Positions 36,098 through 44,958 of a stretch of 47,235 bases of DNA are shown in pieces. Within the stretch, counting starts at the first letter, position 1, and every line of letters starts with the position of its first letter. Under the pieces are notes generated by a model. That model was not told the DNA's origin. It made no database searches and saw only the letters and a program-made list of their open reading frames with translations. The stretch is from Desulfacinum sp. GTDB taxonomy: Bacteria > Desulfobacterota > Syntrophobacteria > Syntrophobacterales > DSM-9756. The stretch lies in NCBI GenBank assembly GCA_014359885.1, contig JACIYN010000008.1:1-47235 (forward strand), written 5' to 3'. A program made the translations under genes and the position numbers.

Positions 36098-37354
36098 ATG
36101 CACCATTTTCAATATCGAAACGGACGACTGTATTGTGAAGATGTGCCCGTGGAGCGCATCGCCCAGGAGGCGGGGACCCCCTGTTACATTTACAGCCACG
36201 CCACCCTGCATCATCATTTCACCGTCTTCGACGGCGCGTTCTCCCAACTGCCCCATCTGACCTGCTACTCGGTCAAGGCCAATTCCAACCTGGCGATTCT
36301 CAAGCTGTTCGGCTCGCTGGGAGGAGGCGTGGACATCGTTTCCGGGGGGGAACTCTTCCGGGCGCGCCAAGCCGGCATCCCTCCGGATCGCATCGTCTAT
36401 TCGGGAGTGGGAAAGACCCGGGAGGAGATCGACTACGCCCTTTCGGAAGACATCCTCATGTTCAACATCGAATCGACGCAGGAACTGGAGGCCATCAGCC
36501 AACGTGCCGTCGCCCTGGGACGCCGGGCCCGGATCGCCCTCCGGGTCAACCCGGACGTGGATCCCAAGACGCATCCCTACATCACCACCGGGATGGAGAA
36601 AAACAAGTTCGGCGTGGCCATGGACGAGGCGCTGGAAAGCTACCGCCGGGCCGCGGAGCTGCCGTCCGTGGACGTGGTGGGGGTGGACTGCCACATCGGA
36701 AGCCAGCTCACGGAACTCCAACCCTTTGTGGACGCGCTGCGAAGACTCCGTGCGCTCATGGACCGACTGGCCGAACTCGGCATTGAAACCCGGTACCTGG
36801 ACCTGGGAGGCGGGCTGGGCATCACCTACGACCGTGAACAGCCCCCGCATCCCACGGAATATGCCCGGGCCATCGTCCGGGAACTGCAGGGACTCCACTG
36901 CACGGTGATCTTCGAACCCGGCCGGGTGATCGTGGGCAATGCCGGCATCCTGCTCACCCGTGTCTTGTACACCAAGAAGACCCCCAAGAAACAGTTCGTG
37001 ATCGTGGATGCGGGAATGAACGATCTGATCCGCCCGAGCCTCTACGGGTCCTACCACCACATCCAACCGGTGGTTTCCCAGGACCGGCCCACGGAGACCG
37101 TGGACGTGGTAGGCCCCATCTGCGAAAGCGGCGATTTTCTCGCCCGGGAACGGGCCCTTCCCCAAGTGCAACCCGGGGAATACCTGGCCGTGATGAGCGC
37201 CGGGGCGTACGGCTTCACCATGGCGTCCAACTACAATTCCAGGCCCAAGGCGGCCGAGGTGCTGGTGCACGGCGACACCTTCCACGTGATTCGCCTTCGG
37301 GAGACGTGGGAGGATCTGGTGAGAGCGGAACGAATCCCCGAGTTTGTCCAGTGA
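36098..37354 (+). CDS. lysA: Diaminopimelate decarboxylase
   Basis: PLP enzyme, 418 aa, that decarboxylates meso-diaminopimelate to L-lysine. Lys60 in CYSVKANSN binds PLP, followed by GVDIVSGGELF, the barrel segment DCHIGSQLTE, LDLGGGLGI and the C-terminal GPICESGDFLA and GAYGFTMASNYNSRP. AGGAGAAGAC precedes ATG 36098. It starts a five-gene diaminopimelate and lysine block with dapF 16 nt downstream. Confidence 0.97.
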   Translation: MHHFQYRNGRLYCEDVPVERIAQEAGTPCYIYSHATLHHHFTVFDGAFSQLPHLTCYSVKANSNLAILKLFGSLGGGVDIVSGGELFRARQAGIPPDRIVYSGVGKTREEIDYALSEDILMFNIESTQELEAISQRAVALGRRARIALRVNPDVDPKTHPYITTGMEKNKFGVAMDEALESYRRAAELPSVDVVGVDCHIGSQLTELQPFVDALRRLRALMDRLAELGIETRYLDLGGGLGITYDREQPPHPTEYARAIVRELQGLHCTVIFEPGRVIVGNAGILLTRVLYTKKTPKKQFVIVDAGMNDLIRPSLYGSYHHIQPVVSQDRPTETVDVVGPICESGDFLARERALPQVQPGEYLAVMSAGAYGFTMASNYNSRPKAAEVLVHGDTFHVIRLRETWEDLVRAERIPEFVQ

Positions 37355-37370
37355 CCCCGGAGAGGTATGC

Positions 37371-38213
37371 ATGGAACCCATCGCCTTTCATAAAATGACC
37401 GGATCGGGAAACGATTTCATCGTCATCGACAATCGCAGCGGCTCGTTTACCACCGGCGATGAAAGCTGCCGGGACTTCGTCCGCAAGGTATGCCGCCGGA
37501 AGCTTTCGGCCGGAGCCGATGGCGTCATCTTCATCGAAGACGACCCGGAATGCGACTTTCGGTGGCGGTTCTACAACGCCGACGGGAGTGAGGCGGAAAT
37601 GTGCGGCAACGGCGCGCGCTGCGCCGCCCGTTTTGCGTTTCTCACAGGCGTAGCGGAAAGCCCGGAGCTTCGGTTTCGAACCCTGGCCGGCATCATCCAG
37701 GCCCGCGTGGAAGGCACCCGCGTGAAGGTGCAGATGACCGATCCGTTCGATTACCGAAGCGGGTTGGAACTCCAGGCGGCCGGCCGGACGATCTCCGTGG
37801 ATTTCATCAATACAGGTGTCCCGCACGCGGTCTGTTTCGTCGCCGGAGCAGATGAACTGGAGCGGATGGACGTGGTGGAGCTGGGCCGCGCCGTGCGCCG
37901 GCACCAACAGTTTCAACCGGCCGGCACCAACGCCAACTTCGCCACCGTGCTGGGCCGGGACCGCATCCGCATCCGCACCTACGAGCGCGGCGTGGAGGAC
38001 GAAACCCTCGCCTGCGGCACCGGATCCATTGCCGCCGCCATCATCGCCCACGAACGCACCCTGGTGGGTTCTCCCGTACATGTGCTCACGCAGGGCGGAG
38101 AGACCCTCACCATCCATTTCGACCGAATCGGACGGGGCCAATACCGGAACGTCTTCCTCGAGGGAGAAGCCAGGGTCGTTTACGAAGGTCGCCTGTGGCG
38201 GGAAACCCTGTGA
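37371..38213 (+). CDS. dapF: Diaminopimelate epimerase
   Basis: Converts LL- to meso-diaminopimelate, a precursor of both peptidoglycan and lysine. 280 aa. The catalytic cysteine pair is Cys78 in MCGNGARC and the Cys in LACGTGS near 224. KMTGSGNDFIVID at 8-20 is the family start. ATG 37371 has GGAGAGG upstream. In a DapL organism this enzyme is needed to make the meso form from the LL product. Confidence 0.97.
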   Translation: MEPIAFHKMTGSGNDFIVIDNRSGSFTTGDESCRDFVRKVCRRKLSAGADGVIFIEDDPECDFRWRFYNADGSEAEMCGNGARCAARFAFLTGVAESPELRFRTLAGIIQARVEGTRVKVQMTDPFDYRSGLELQAAGRTISVDFINTGVPHAVCFVAGADELERMDVVELGRAVRRHQQFQPAGTNANFATVLGRDRIRIRTYERGVEDETLACGTGSIAAAIIAHERTLVGSPVHVLTQGGETLTIHFDRIGRGQYRNVFLEGEARVVYEGRLWRETL

Positions 38214-38267
38214 CCGGGGCGACGCCGCGGCCGAAGCCATTGGAGAAACCGTAGAGAGGAGGTCGTT

Positions 38268-39143
38268 ATGTTTCAGGGAGCCTTTGTGGCTATCGTGACG
38301 CCCTTTCGCAACGGGGCCGTCGATGAGCCCGCCTTGCGGGACCTCATCGAGTTCCAGATCGAAAACGGCACCCACGGCATCGTCCCGTGCGGCACCACGG
38401 GGGAATCCGCCACCCTCACCCACGAAGAACACGAGCGGGTGATCGAGATCACCGTCGATCAGGTCAAGGGCCGCGTTCCCGTGATCGCCGGAACCGGGTC
38501 CAACAACACGGCGGAAGCCATTCGCCTGACCAAGCACGCCAAAGAATGCGGTGCGGACGGGGCGCTCATGATCTCCCCCTACTACAACAAGCCCACCCAG
38601 GAGGGCCTCTATCAGCATTTCAAGACCGTGGCCGAGACCGTGGATCTGCCCATCATCCTTTACAACATCCCGGGCCGAACCGCCGTGAACATGGAACCGG
38701 AAACCATCGCACGGCTCGCCCGGATCCAGAACATCGTGGGCGTCAAGGAAGCCACGGGATCCATGAAGCAGATCACCGACATCATCCGGTTGTGCGGGGA
38801 GGACTTCGTGGTTCTTTCCGGAGAGGACTACGTCACCTTCCCGCTCATGTGCGTGGGCGGAAAAGGGGTGATCTCGGTGGTGTCCAACGTGGCCCCCCGG
38901 GACATGGCGGACCTGTGCACCCATTTCCTGGAAGGCCGATTCCGGGAAGCCCAGGACCTTTATTACAAACTCCTGCCCCTGTGCCACGCCATGTTCGTGG
39001 AAACGAACCCGGCGCCCGTCAAGACCGCCCTGAAGCTCATGGGCAAGATCGATAGCGACCACGTGCGCCTTCCCCTGGTGCCCACGAGTGAAGCGGGGAC
39101 CGCCAAGGTGCGGAAGGCCCTGGAGGATTACGGACTTCTTTGA
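38268..39143 (+). CDS. dapA: 4-hydroxy-tetrahydrodipicolinate synthase
   Basis: Condenses aspartate semialdehyde with pyruvate, first committed step to lysine. 291 aa. Contains GTTGES (42-47), YYNKPTQEG, Tyr132 in YNIPGRT and the Schiff-base Lys160 in GVKEATGS. GGAGG precedes ATG 38268. Lysine feedback is usual for this family but cannot be read here. A 425-nt repeat-bearing gap separates it from dapB. Confidence 0.97.
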   Translation: MFQGAFVAIVTPFRNGAVDEPALRDLIEFQIENGTHGIVPCGTTGESATLTHEEHERVIEITVDQVKGRVPVIAGTGSNNTAEAIRLTKHAKECGADGALMISPYYNKPTQEGLYQHFKTVAETVDLPIILYNIPGRTAVNMEPETIARLARIQNIVGVKEATGSMKQITDIIRLCGEDFVVLSGEDYVTFPLMCVGGKGVISVVSNVAPRDMADLCTHFLEGRFREAQDLYYKLLPLCHAMFVETNPAPVKTALKLMGKIDSDHVRLPLVPTSEAGTAKVRKALEDYGLL

Positions 39144-39145
39144 TC

Positions 39146-39512
39146 TTTCATGGGAAACGCGACCTCTGTTCCGTTCGTGTGCGGGGCCTGTAGGGGCGAA
39201 TCATCATTCGCCCCTACAGGGGCCTGCTTCCCAAAGGTGCGTTTCATGCTTCGTTGTCACGGGTTCCTCGTGATGGGGGTTTATATGAAAGAACTGTCTT
39301 CTCGACATGTTGCAGGAACTCCCAAAGTTCCACTGAATAGCTGTGGGAGCGGCGAAAGCCGCGAAACAGGTGGCCGGCCATTCCGTGGCGATGGCGCCGC
39401 TCCCGGCTCATCGCGCCTTGCGGCGCTCCCACAAGTCGGATAGGTTCCCGGCTGAAGACTCTTTCATCCGTTCAGGGTGGCGCAAGGGCGCCCACGATCG
39501 ATACTCAGCTTG
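39146..39512 (+). repeat. Composite intergenic repeat, copy 3 (dapA-dapB spacer)
   Basis: Contains the 15-bp palindrome CCTGTAGGGGCGAAT / ATTCGCCCCTACAGG (arms 39187-39201 and 39206-39220) with the same flanks as copy 2 (CCAAAGGTGCG, TTCGTTGTCACGGG, GATGGGGGTTTATATGA). The GTGGGAGC...GCTCCCAC structured module follows (39343-39432), matching copy 1. It ends at GCGCCCACGATCG, about 60 nt before dapB. It fills nearly all of the 425-nt spacer; no gene is seen. Confidence 0.85.
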
Positions 39513-39568
39513 TGGGCTCCCGTGAGTTGGGGAGCCTCGTTCCGGTTTCGGCGAAAAAGGAGAGGACC

Positions 39569-40372
39569 ATGGTACGAGCAGCGGTTGCGGGCATCGCGGG
39601 ACGGATGGGGTCGCGGATCGCCCAGATCCTCAAGGAAACGGACGGGATGGAGCTGGTGGGGGGCTTCGAACGTCCGGGGCATCCCGCCATCGGGAAGGAT
39701 GTGAGCACCGTGATCGGCGGCACTCCCCTGGGGCTCTCCGTCGCCGGGTCCTTCCGGGAACTTCCGCGGCCGTTGGATGTCCTCATCGACTTCACCAGCG
39801 CCGAGGCTTCCTTGGCCAATCTGGAAAGAGCCGCCGAGAGCGGAACGGCCATGGTGATCGGATCCACGGGATTTACGCCCGAGATGATGGAAAAAGTCCG
39901 CTCTCTCACCCGCTCCGTTCCCTGCGTGCTGGCGCCCAACATGAGCGTGGGAGTCAACGTGCTCTTCAAGGTGGTGGAGGAAGTGACCCGCCTGCTCGGC
40001 CCGGCCTACGATGTGGAGATCGTGGAGACGCACCATCGTTTCAAAAAGGATGCCCCCAGCGGAACGGCCGTTCGGCTGGCCCAGGTGGTGGCCGCCGCCC
40101 GAGGTCGGGACCTCAAGGAAGTGGGCGTCTTCGAGCGGAACGGCCTCATCGGAGAGCGGCCAGAAGGCGCCATCGGAGTGCAGACCCTGCGCGGCGGGGA
40201 CATTGTGGGAGAACATACGGTGCTCTTCGCCGGCATGGGAGAAAGGATCGAAGTGACCCACCGGGCCCACAGCCGGGACAACTTCGCCCGGGGGGCCGTG
40301 CATGCGGCCGGATGGGTGGTGTCGCAGCCTCCCGGCCTGTACGACATGCAGGATGTGTTGGGACTGCGTTAA
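39569..40372 (+). CDS. dapB: 4-hydroxy-tetrahydrodipicolinate reductase
   Basis: NAD(P)H-dependent reductase, 267 aa, producing tetrahydrodipicolinate. The N-terminal nucleotide site is [15 protein letters not shown] (5-19), and the catalytic signature is [16 protein letters not shown] near 153-168. The GRRGG-like [11 protein letters not shown] and the C-terminal [12 protein letters not shown] fit the family. AGGAGAGG precedes ATG 39569. dapL follows at 23 nt. Confidence 0.97.
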   Translation: MVRAAVAGIAGRMGSRIAQILKETDGMELVGGFERPGHPAIGKDVSTVIGGTPLGLSVAGSFRELPRPLDVLIDFTSAEASLANLERAAESGTAMVIGSTGFTPEMMEKVRSLTRSVPCVLAPNMSVGVNVLFKVVEEVTRLLGPAYDVEIVETHHRFKKDAPSGTAVRLAQVVAAARGRDLKEVGVFERNGLIGERPEGAIGVQTLRGGDIVGEHTVLFAGMGERIEVTHRAHSRDNFARGAVHAAGWVVSQPPGLYDMQDVLGLR

Positions 40373-40395
40373 CGCGTGGACTGTTGGAGGATGGA

Positions 40396-41562
40396 ATGGC
40401 GTTTGAGTTTGCGGATCGCGTGAAGAATCTTCCCCCCTATCTGTTCAAGGAGATCGATCGACTGAAGGCGGAGCTGATCGCCCGGGGTGTGGACGTGATC
40501 AACCTGGGCGTGGGCGACCCGGATCTGCCCACCCCCAAGCACATCATCGAGCGTTTGAAGGAGGCTGCCGAGGATCCGGCCAATCATCAGTACCCGTCCT
40601 ACAGCGGCATGAACGATTTCAAAGGCGCCGTGGCCCGGTGGTACCAGCGCCGTTTCGGCGTGGATCTGGACCCGGTCTCGGAAGTCATCACCCTCATCGG
40701 ATCCAAGGAAGGCATCGCCCATCTGCCGCTGGCCTTCATCAACCCGGGCGACCTGGCCCTGATCCCCAGTCCCGCGTACCCGGTCTATGGAGTCGCGGTG
40801 ATGTTCGCCGGCGGCACGGCCCACGAAATGCCCCTCCTGAAGGAAAACGGCTTCCTGCCCGATTTGGACGCCATCCCCGCCGACGTGGCGAAACGAGCCA
40901 AGCTTCTTTTCATCAACTACCCCAACAACCCCACGGGCGCCACGGCGGAAGCCGACTTCTTCCGGAAGGTGGTGGCCTTTGCCCGGGAGTACGACGTCAT
41001 CGTCTGCCACGACGCGGCCTATACGGAAATGGCCTTCGACGGCTACCGGCCCATGAGCTTCCTGGAGGTGCCCGGGGCCAAGGAGGTGGGCATCGAGTTT
41101 CATTCCCTTTCCAAGACGTACAACATGACCGGATGGCGCCTGGGCTTTGCGGTGGGTCATGCCAAGGTGCTGGAAGGCCTGGGCCAGATCAAGAGCAACG
41201 TGGATTCCGGCGCCTTTAACGCCGTGCAGCTCGCCGGGATCACGGCCCTGGAGTCGGATCAGAGCTGCGTACAGGAGATGCAGGCCATCTACCAGGAACG
41301 CCGGGACGTGCTCATCCGGGGACTCCGGGAGGTGGGCCTCCGCGCCGAACCGCCCAAGGCCACCTTCTACGTCTGGTGCCCGACGCCCCCGGGGATGACT
41401 TCGGCCCAATTCACGTCCCTGCTCCTCAAGCAAGCCGGTATCGTCACCACCCCGGGAAGCGGCTTCGGAGCCCCCGGCGAGGGTTATGTGCGCATGGCAC
41501 TCACCGTGAGCAAGGAACGGATTCAGGAGGCGGTGGAACGCATCCGGAAGGTTTCCTTCTAG
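40396..41562 (+). CDS. dapL: LL-diaminopimelate aminotransferase
   Basis: PLP aminotransferase, 388 aa, that turns tetrahydrodipicolinate directly into LL-diaminopimelate, bypassing the succinylase or acetylase steps. Lys240 in [15 protein letters not shown] binds [26 protein letters not shown] and [11 protein letters not shown] fit the DapL family. The tetrahydrodipicolinate-to-meso-diaminopimelate route is complete with dapF. TTGGAGGATGG precedes ATG 40396. It ends in TAG at normal length. Confidence 0.93.
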   Translation: MAFEFADRVKNLPPYLFKEIDRLKAELIARGVDVINLGVGDPDLPTPKHIIERLKEAAEDPANHQYPSYSGMNDFKGAVARWYQRRFGVDLDPVSEVITLIGSKEGIAHLPLAFINPGDLALIPSPAYPVYGVAVMFAGGTAHEMPLLKENGFLPDLDAIPADVAKRAKLLFINYPNNPTGATAEADFFRKVVAFAREYDVIVCHDAAYTEMAFDGYRPMSFLEVPGAKEVGIEFHSLSKTYNMTGWRLGFAVGHAKVLEGLGQIKSNVDSGAFNAVQLAGITALESDQSCVQEMQAIYQERRDVLIRGLREVGLRAEPPKATFYVWCPTPPGMTSAQFTSLLLKQAGIVTTPGSGFGAPGEGYVRMALTVSKERIQEAVERIRKVSF

Positions 41563-41942
41563 GGGCGTGTTCGAAAATGGTTTTCCGGCTCAAGAGGCCG
41601 GGAATTTCCAATCATTTCGTAGCCGCGGGGCTTCAGCCCCGCGGAAAGGTCCATCGTCACCCCATGAAGTGACGGGAAATGAGCGATGGCCTATCCCGAC
41701 GTCCGGGGGACCTTCCGCAGCCCTAAAGGGCTGCGCTACGAGAAAAGCGCCCATTCGCGGCGTTCTAGGACAGCCTCCCAGGGGCCGTGATTCGCGATCC
41801 GCAATCCGGGATCCGAAGGCGGGGCTTGGGGTTGTGGAGCTGCACCGCTTTTCCGTCGCCCTTTCTCGAGGCGGCGGGTTTAAGGCGGCATGAACCGATT
41901 GGGCGAGAAACCGAGCAGCAAAACAAGAGGCGCGAAGGGCCG
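41563..41942. repeat. dapL-folK spacer with repeat C copy 2 and palindromes
   Basis: 380 nt without a clear gene. A palindrome CCGCGGGGCT-TC-AGCCCCGCGG lies at 41623-41644. Repeat C runs from about 41640 to 41790: GACGGGAAAT, CGATGGCCTATCCC, CAGCCCTAAAGGGCTG (41718-41733), GCGCTACGA, AGCGCCCAT and GTTCTAGGACAGCCTC. A short degenerate heptamer stretch (GTGATTC, GCGATCC, GCAATCC) follows at 41787-41815. Confidence 0.75.
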
Positions 41943-42446
41943 ATGGATCACTGGGAGACGGCCTATATCGGATTCGGCGGCAACATGGGAGATCCGGAAA
42001 GGACCTGCCGCCAGGCACTGGCCCTTCTCGGCGACATGGACGGAATCCGCCTGGAGGCCGTCTCCTCCCTCTACCGGACCCAACCCGTCGGCATGGAAGA
42101 TCAGGCGTGGTTCCTCAACGGCGTCCTGGCCTGCCGCACCCGGCTGGACCCCGAGGATTTGCTTCGGCAGCTTCTGGCCGTCGAAAATCGCTTCGGCCGG
42201 AAACGCACGGTCCGTTGGGGCCCCCGGACACTGGACCTGGATCTCCTTTTCTACGGAGAGCACGTGCTGGATCTGCCGGGCCTGACCATCCCCCATCCCC
42301 GGGCCCATGAACGCCGCTTCGTCCTGGAACCGCTTGCGGAGATCGCCCCGAAGCTGCGGCATCCGATCCTGGGGGTCACCGTGGCACGGCTGCTGGCCGA
42401 AGCGTCCGTGCAGGCCCAGGCCGTGGAAAGGTGGAAGCCGCTATGA
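41943..42446 (+). CDS. folK: 2-amino-4-hydroxy-6-hydroxymethyldihydropteridine diphosphokinase
   Basis: Transfers pyrophosphate from ATP to the pterin in folate synthesis. 167 aa. [12 protein letters not shown] (8-19) is the start, followed by [21 protein letters not shown], the catalytic [15 protein letters not shown] and [26 protein letters not shown] 41943 gives the normal N-terminus; the upstream in-frame region is repeat DNA. The stop overlaps the next start (ATGA). Confidence 0.96.
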   Translation: MDHWETAYIGFGGNMGDPERTCRQALALLGDMDGIRLEAVSSLYRTQPVGMEDQAWFLNGVLACRTRLDPEDLLRQLLAVENRFGRKRTVRWGPRTLDLDLLFYGEHVLDLPGLTIPHPRAHERRFVLEPLAEIAPKLRHPILGVTVARLLAEASVQAQAVERWKPL

Positions 42447-42715
42447 TTCGCCTTCTCCTCTACGCGCTCATCGGCTACCTGCTCTACCGGTTCCTCAAGC
42501 CCAAGCTGTCGGGCTCGGGATCGGAATCCCAAGAAAGATCCGGGGATCGGGACGCGGATCTCATCAAGGACCCCCAGTGCGGCACCTATTTTCTCAAGCG
42601 CCACGGGGTGCGGGCCCGCATCAAGGGGAAAGACGTCTACTTTTGCAGCCGTCAATGCCGGGATTCGTACCTGGCCGGAAGAAAACCCTCCCGCGGGGAG
42701 CCCCCTGGATCATGA
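42443..42715 (+). CDS. Small membrane protein with CxxC-like metal site (PP0621-like)
   Basis: 90 aa. An N-terminal hydrophobic helix ([17 protein letters not shown]) is followed by a polar linker and a short metal-site module with DPQCGTYF and [11 protein letters not shown], resembling the PP0621 or TRASH-like type. Probably a membrane-anchored zinc-binding protein. Function unknown. The start overlaps the folK stop by 4 nt, so it is coupled to folK. Confidence 0.7.
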   Translation: MIRLLLYALIGYLLYRFLKPKLSGSGSESQERSGDRDADLIKDPQCGTYFLKRHGVRARIKGKDVYFCSRQCRDSYLAGRKPSRGEPPGS

Positions 42716-42750
42716 CTACCAACGACTCAGGAAAGGAGAACGACAGGAAG

Positions 42751-43410
42751 ATGAAGTTTTTCATTGATACGGCAAACCTGAAGGAAATCGAAGCGGCCCA
42801 CGCCCTGGGTGTGCTGGACGGCGTCACCACCAACCCCTCCCTCATCGCCAAGGAAGGCATTGCCGACCGCCGCGGGTTTGTGGAGCACATCAAGAAGATC
42901 TGCGAACTGGTCCAGGGCCCGGTCAGCGCCGAGGCGGTGAGCACCGACAGCGACGCCATGATCGCGGAAGCCCGAGAGCTGGCTGCCATCGATCCCCACG
43001 TGGTGGTCAAGATCCCCATGACCACGGACGGCCTCAAGGCCGTGAGCCGACTTGCCGATGAAGGAATCAAGACCAACGTGACGCTGGTCTTCTCCCCCCT
43101 GCAGGCTCTCTTGGCGGCCAAGGCGGGAGCCACCTACGTGAGTCCGTTCGTGGGGAGACTGGACGACATCGCCGCCACGGGCATGGATCTTGTCGCACAG
43201 ATCGTGGATATCTATTCCAACTATCTGTTCGAAACGGAGATCATCGTGGCCAGCGTGCGCAATCCGCTCCACGTGTTGGAAGCGGCCCGGATGGGCGCCG
43301 ACATCGCCACCATCCCCTACAAGGTGATCGACCAGTTGGTGCGCCATCCCCTGACCGACATCGGCATGGAGAAGTTCCTCAAGGACTGGGAAAAGGTGGA
43401 GGGGAAATAG
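42751..43410 (+). CDS. Transaldolase, small TalC type
   Basis: 219-aa Schiff-base aldolase of the TalC/Fsa subfamily, exchanging dihydroxyacetone units between sugar phosphates; members may be transaldolase or fructose-6-phosphate aldolase, which cannot be settled by eye. [13 protein letters not shown] (1-13) and [12 protein letters not shown] (25-36) are the family start, and Lys87 in VVVKIPMT is the catalytic lysine. AAAGGAG lies upstream of ATG 42751. It ends in TAG, and the next 33 nt stay open in frame up to the ATG of the lytic transglycosylase. Confidence 0.92.
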   Translation: MKFFIDTANLKEIEAAHALGVLDGVTTNPSLIAKEGIADRRGFVEHIKKICELVQGPVSAEAVSTDSDAMIAEARELAAIDPHVVVKIPMTTDGLKAVSRLADEGIKTNVTLVFSPLQALLAAKAGATYVSPFVGRLDDIAATGMDLVAQIVDIYSNYLFETEIIVASVRNPLHVLEAARMGADIATIPYKVIDQLVRHPLTDIGMEKFLKDWEKVEGK

Positions 43411-43443
43411 GACGCCCTTCGCCGGTACGGAGGGTCGGGCGGC

Positions 43444-44055
43444 ATGGACGGGAAAAGACGATGGATCGGGATCTGCGCCGTCCTGGCAGCCCTTTGTTTG
43501 ACTCGTGGATTCGGCGCGGGAGTCCCTGCAGCCTTGGCCGGATCCATCTACAAGTACGTGGATGAAAACGGCGTGGTCCATTTTACCAACGTCCCCACGG
43601 CGCCCGGCTATCAGAAAGTGGACCTTCCACCGCTGCCCACCCTCCCCATACCCCGAAAACTGTCGGAGGACTCCTTTCAGCAGCACATACACAAGGCCGC
43701 CTCCATCTTCGGGGTTGACCCGAGACTCGTTCGTGCCATTATCAAGGCCGAATCCGATTTCGACCCCATGGCCGTCTCTCACAAGGGCGCCATGGGCCTG
43801 ATGCAACTCATGCCCCAAACGGCCAAGGAGATGGGGGTCCAAAATCCATTCGACCCTCTGGAAAACATCTTCGGCGGTGTGCGCTACCTCAAGGAGATGC
43901 TTCGCCGCTTCAACAACAGCCTGCTGCTGGCACTGGCCGCCTACAATGCGGGCCCGGAAGCGGTGGAAAAGTACGGAGGCATTCCGCCCTTCAAAGAAAC
44001 CAACGAATACTTGAGGCGCGTGCTTCGCCACTACATGAGACTCAAAAGGCAATGA
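43444..44055 (+). CDS. Lytic transglycosylase with DUF4124 and SLT domains
   Basis: 203-aa exported murein hydrolase. A signal peptide (about 1-32) is followed by a DUF4124 segment (SIYKYVDENGVVHFTNVP, 34-51) and an SLT goose-type lysozyme domain with catalytic Glu103 in IKAESDFDP, then GAMGLMQLMPQTA and AAYNAGP. It cleaves peptidoglycan glycan strands in the periplasm. GGAGGG lies 9 nt before ATG 43444. It overlaps pgsA by 4 nt. Confidence 0.92.
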   Translation: MDGKRRWIGICAVLAALCLTRGFGAGVPAALAGSIYKYVDENGVVHFTNVPTAPGYQKVDLPPLPTLPIPRKLSEDSFQQHIHKAASIFGVDPRLVRAIIKAESDFDPMAVSHKGAMGLMQLMPQTAKEMGVQNPFDPLENIFGGVRYLKEMLRRFNNSLLLALAAYNAGPEAVEKYGGIPPFKETNEYLRRVLRHYMRLKRQ

Positions 44056-44660
44056 CGCACGACGATTTTTCCAGGAAAAATCTCACGGCCCTGCCCAATC
44101 TGCTCACCTACCTGCGCATGATCTCCATCCCCATCATCCTGGTGGTGCTGGCCCCGCCCACCACGGGATACCGCATGAATGTGGCTTTCGTCCTGTATGT
44201 GATGGCGTCCATCACCGACTACCTGGACGGCATCCTGGCGCGACGCTACGACATGGTCACCTCGGTGGGGAAACTCCTGGATCCGCTGGCCGACAAGCTT
44301 CTCACATGCGGCGTGCTCATCATGCTCATCGAGCTGGACAAGGTGCACGGGTGGGTGGTCTTTCTCATCATCGGCCGGGAATTCACCATCACGGGACTCC
44401 GATCCATCGCCGCCAGCCAGGGCCTCATCCTGGACGCCAGCCGCATGGGCAAGAACAAGATGGTCTCCCAGACCATCGCCCTCCTTTTTCTCCTGCTCCA
44501 CGTGCCCTCGTTGGCCTACCCCCTGTGGCTGACCGGCACCGTTTTCCTGTGGATCTCCGTCATCCTGGGCTACTGGTCCGCAGCAGGCTACTTCGTGGAC
44601 TTTTACCGAAAGGCCAAGCAGCTCCAGGCATCGCGGGAATCCGCACGAACAGGTCCTTGA
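44052..44660 (+). CDS. pgsA: CDP-diacylglycerol-glycerol-3-phosphate 3-phosphatidyltransferase
   Basis: Integral membrane enzyme, 202 aa, of phosphatidylglycerol synthesis. The CDP-alcohol phosphotransferase motif runs from DYLDGILARR to GKLLDPLADK (about 57-84) with all acidic residues. LPNLLTYLRMISIPIIL at the start and several further membrane helices fit. The start is coupled to the transglycosylase stop (ATGA). Confidence 0.93.
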   Translation: MTHDDFSRKNLTALPNLLTYLRMISIPIILVVLAPPTTGYRMNVAFVLYVMASITDYLDGILARRYDMVTSVGKLLDPLADKLLTCGVLIMLIELDKVHGWVVFLIIGREFTITGLRSIAASQGLILDASRMGKNKMVSQTIALLFLLLHVPSLAYPLWLTGTVFLWISVILGYWSAAGYFVDFYRKAKQLQASRESARTGP

Positions 44661-44685
44661 CACCTTCCGCGTTTTAGGCTAAGCA
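44657..44685 (+). promoter_or_regulatory. Candidate promoter of tRNA-Cys
   Basis: A consensus TTGACA (44657-44662) overlapping the pgsA stop and a weak TAAGCA (44680-44685) after 17 nt would start transcription just before the tRNA. Confidence 0.45.
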
Positions 44686-44699
44686 ATAGCCCAACAAAC

Positions 44700-44774
44700 G
44701 GCGGCATACCCAAGTGGTAAGGGAGCGGTCTGCAAAACCGTTATTCACCGGTTCGAATCCGGTTGCCGCCTCCA
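44700..44774 (+). tRNA. tRNA-Cys, anticodon GCA
   Basis: A 75-nt cloverleaf: acceptor GGCGGCA/TGCCGCC, loop CTGCAAA with GCA at 44732-44734, T loop TTCGAAT, discriminator T and encoded CCA. It stands alone after pgsA. Confidence 0.96.
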
Positions 44775-44787
44775 TCCGGAAGAAAAG

Positions 44788-44818
44788 ACCCGCTTCTCCC
44801 TGGAGGCGGGTTTTTTTC
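44788..44818 (+). terminator. Rho-independent terminator after tRNA-Cys
   Basis: ACCCGC (44788-44793) pairs with GCGGGT (44806-44811), continued by an imperfect inner stem, and is followed by seven T residues. Confidence 0.85.
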
Positions 44819-44868
44819 GCGCACTCTCTTGCTTGCTCTCTCCGGCGGCCTTCATTTGATTCTTCCCG

Positions 44869-44928
44869 GATCGCATGGTAAATAAATCAGCAAATGCGAT
44901 CGATCTTCCGGTTGGATCGCCTTAGAAT
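44869..44928 (+). promoter_or_regulatory. Putative operator/promoter of the toxin-antitoxin pair
   Basis: An 8-bp inverted repeat GATCGCAT (44869-44876) and ATGCGATC (44894-44901) is separated by an A/T-rich 17-nt centre. A -10-like TAGAAT (44923-44928) lies downstream with its -35 position inside or next to the right arm. This layout fits self-repression by the antitoxin. Confidence 0.4.
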
Positions 44929-44958
44929 AACCCCGACTTTAATGGGAGCGAGGCCCAC

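Noticed and set aside
31685..41562. Long antisense reading frames opposite the arg, dap, hslU, clpA and fusA2 genes
   Set aside because: They are by-products of high GC third-position bias; they lack start sites and family resemblance, while the opposite strand encodes clear enzymes.
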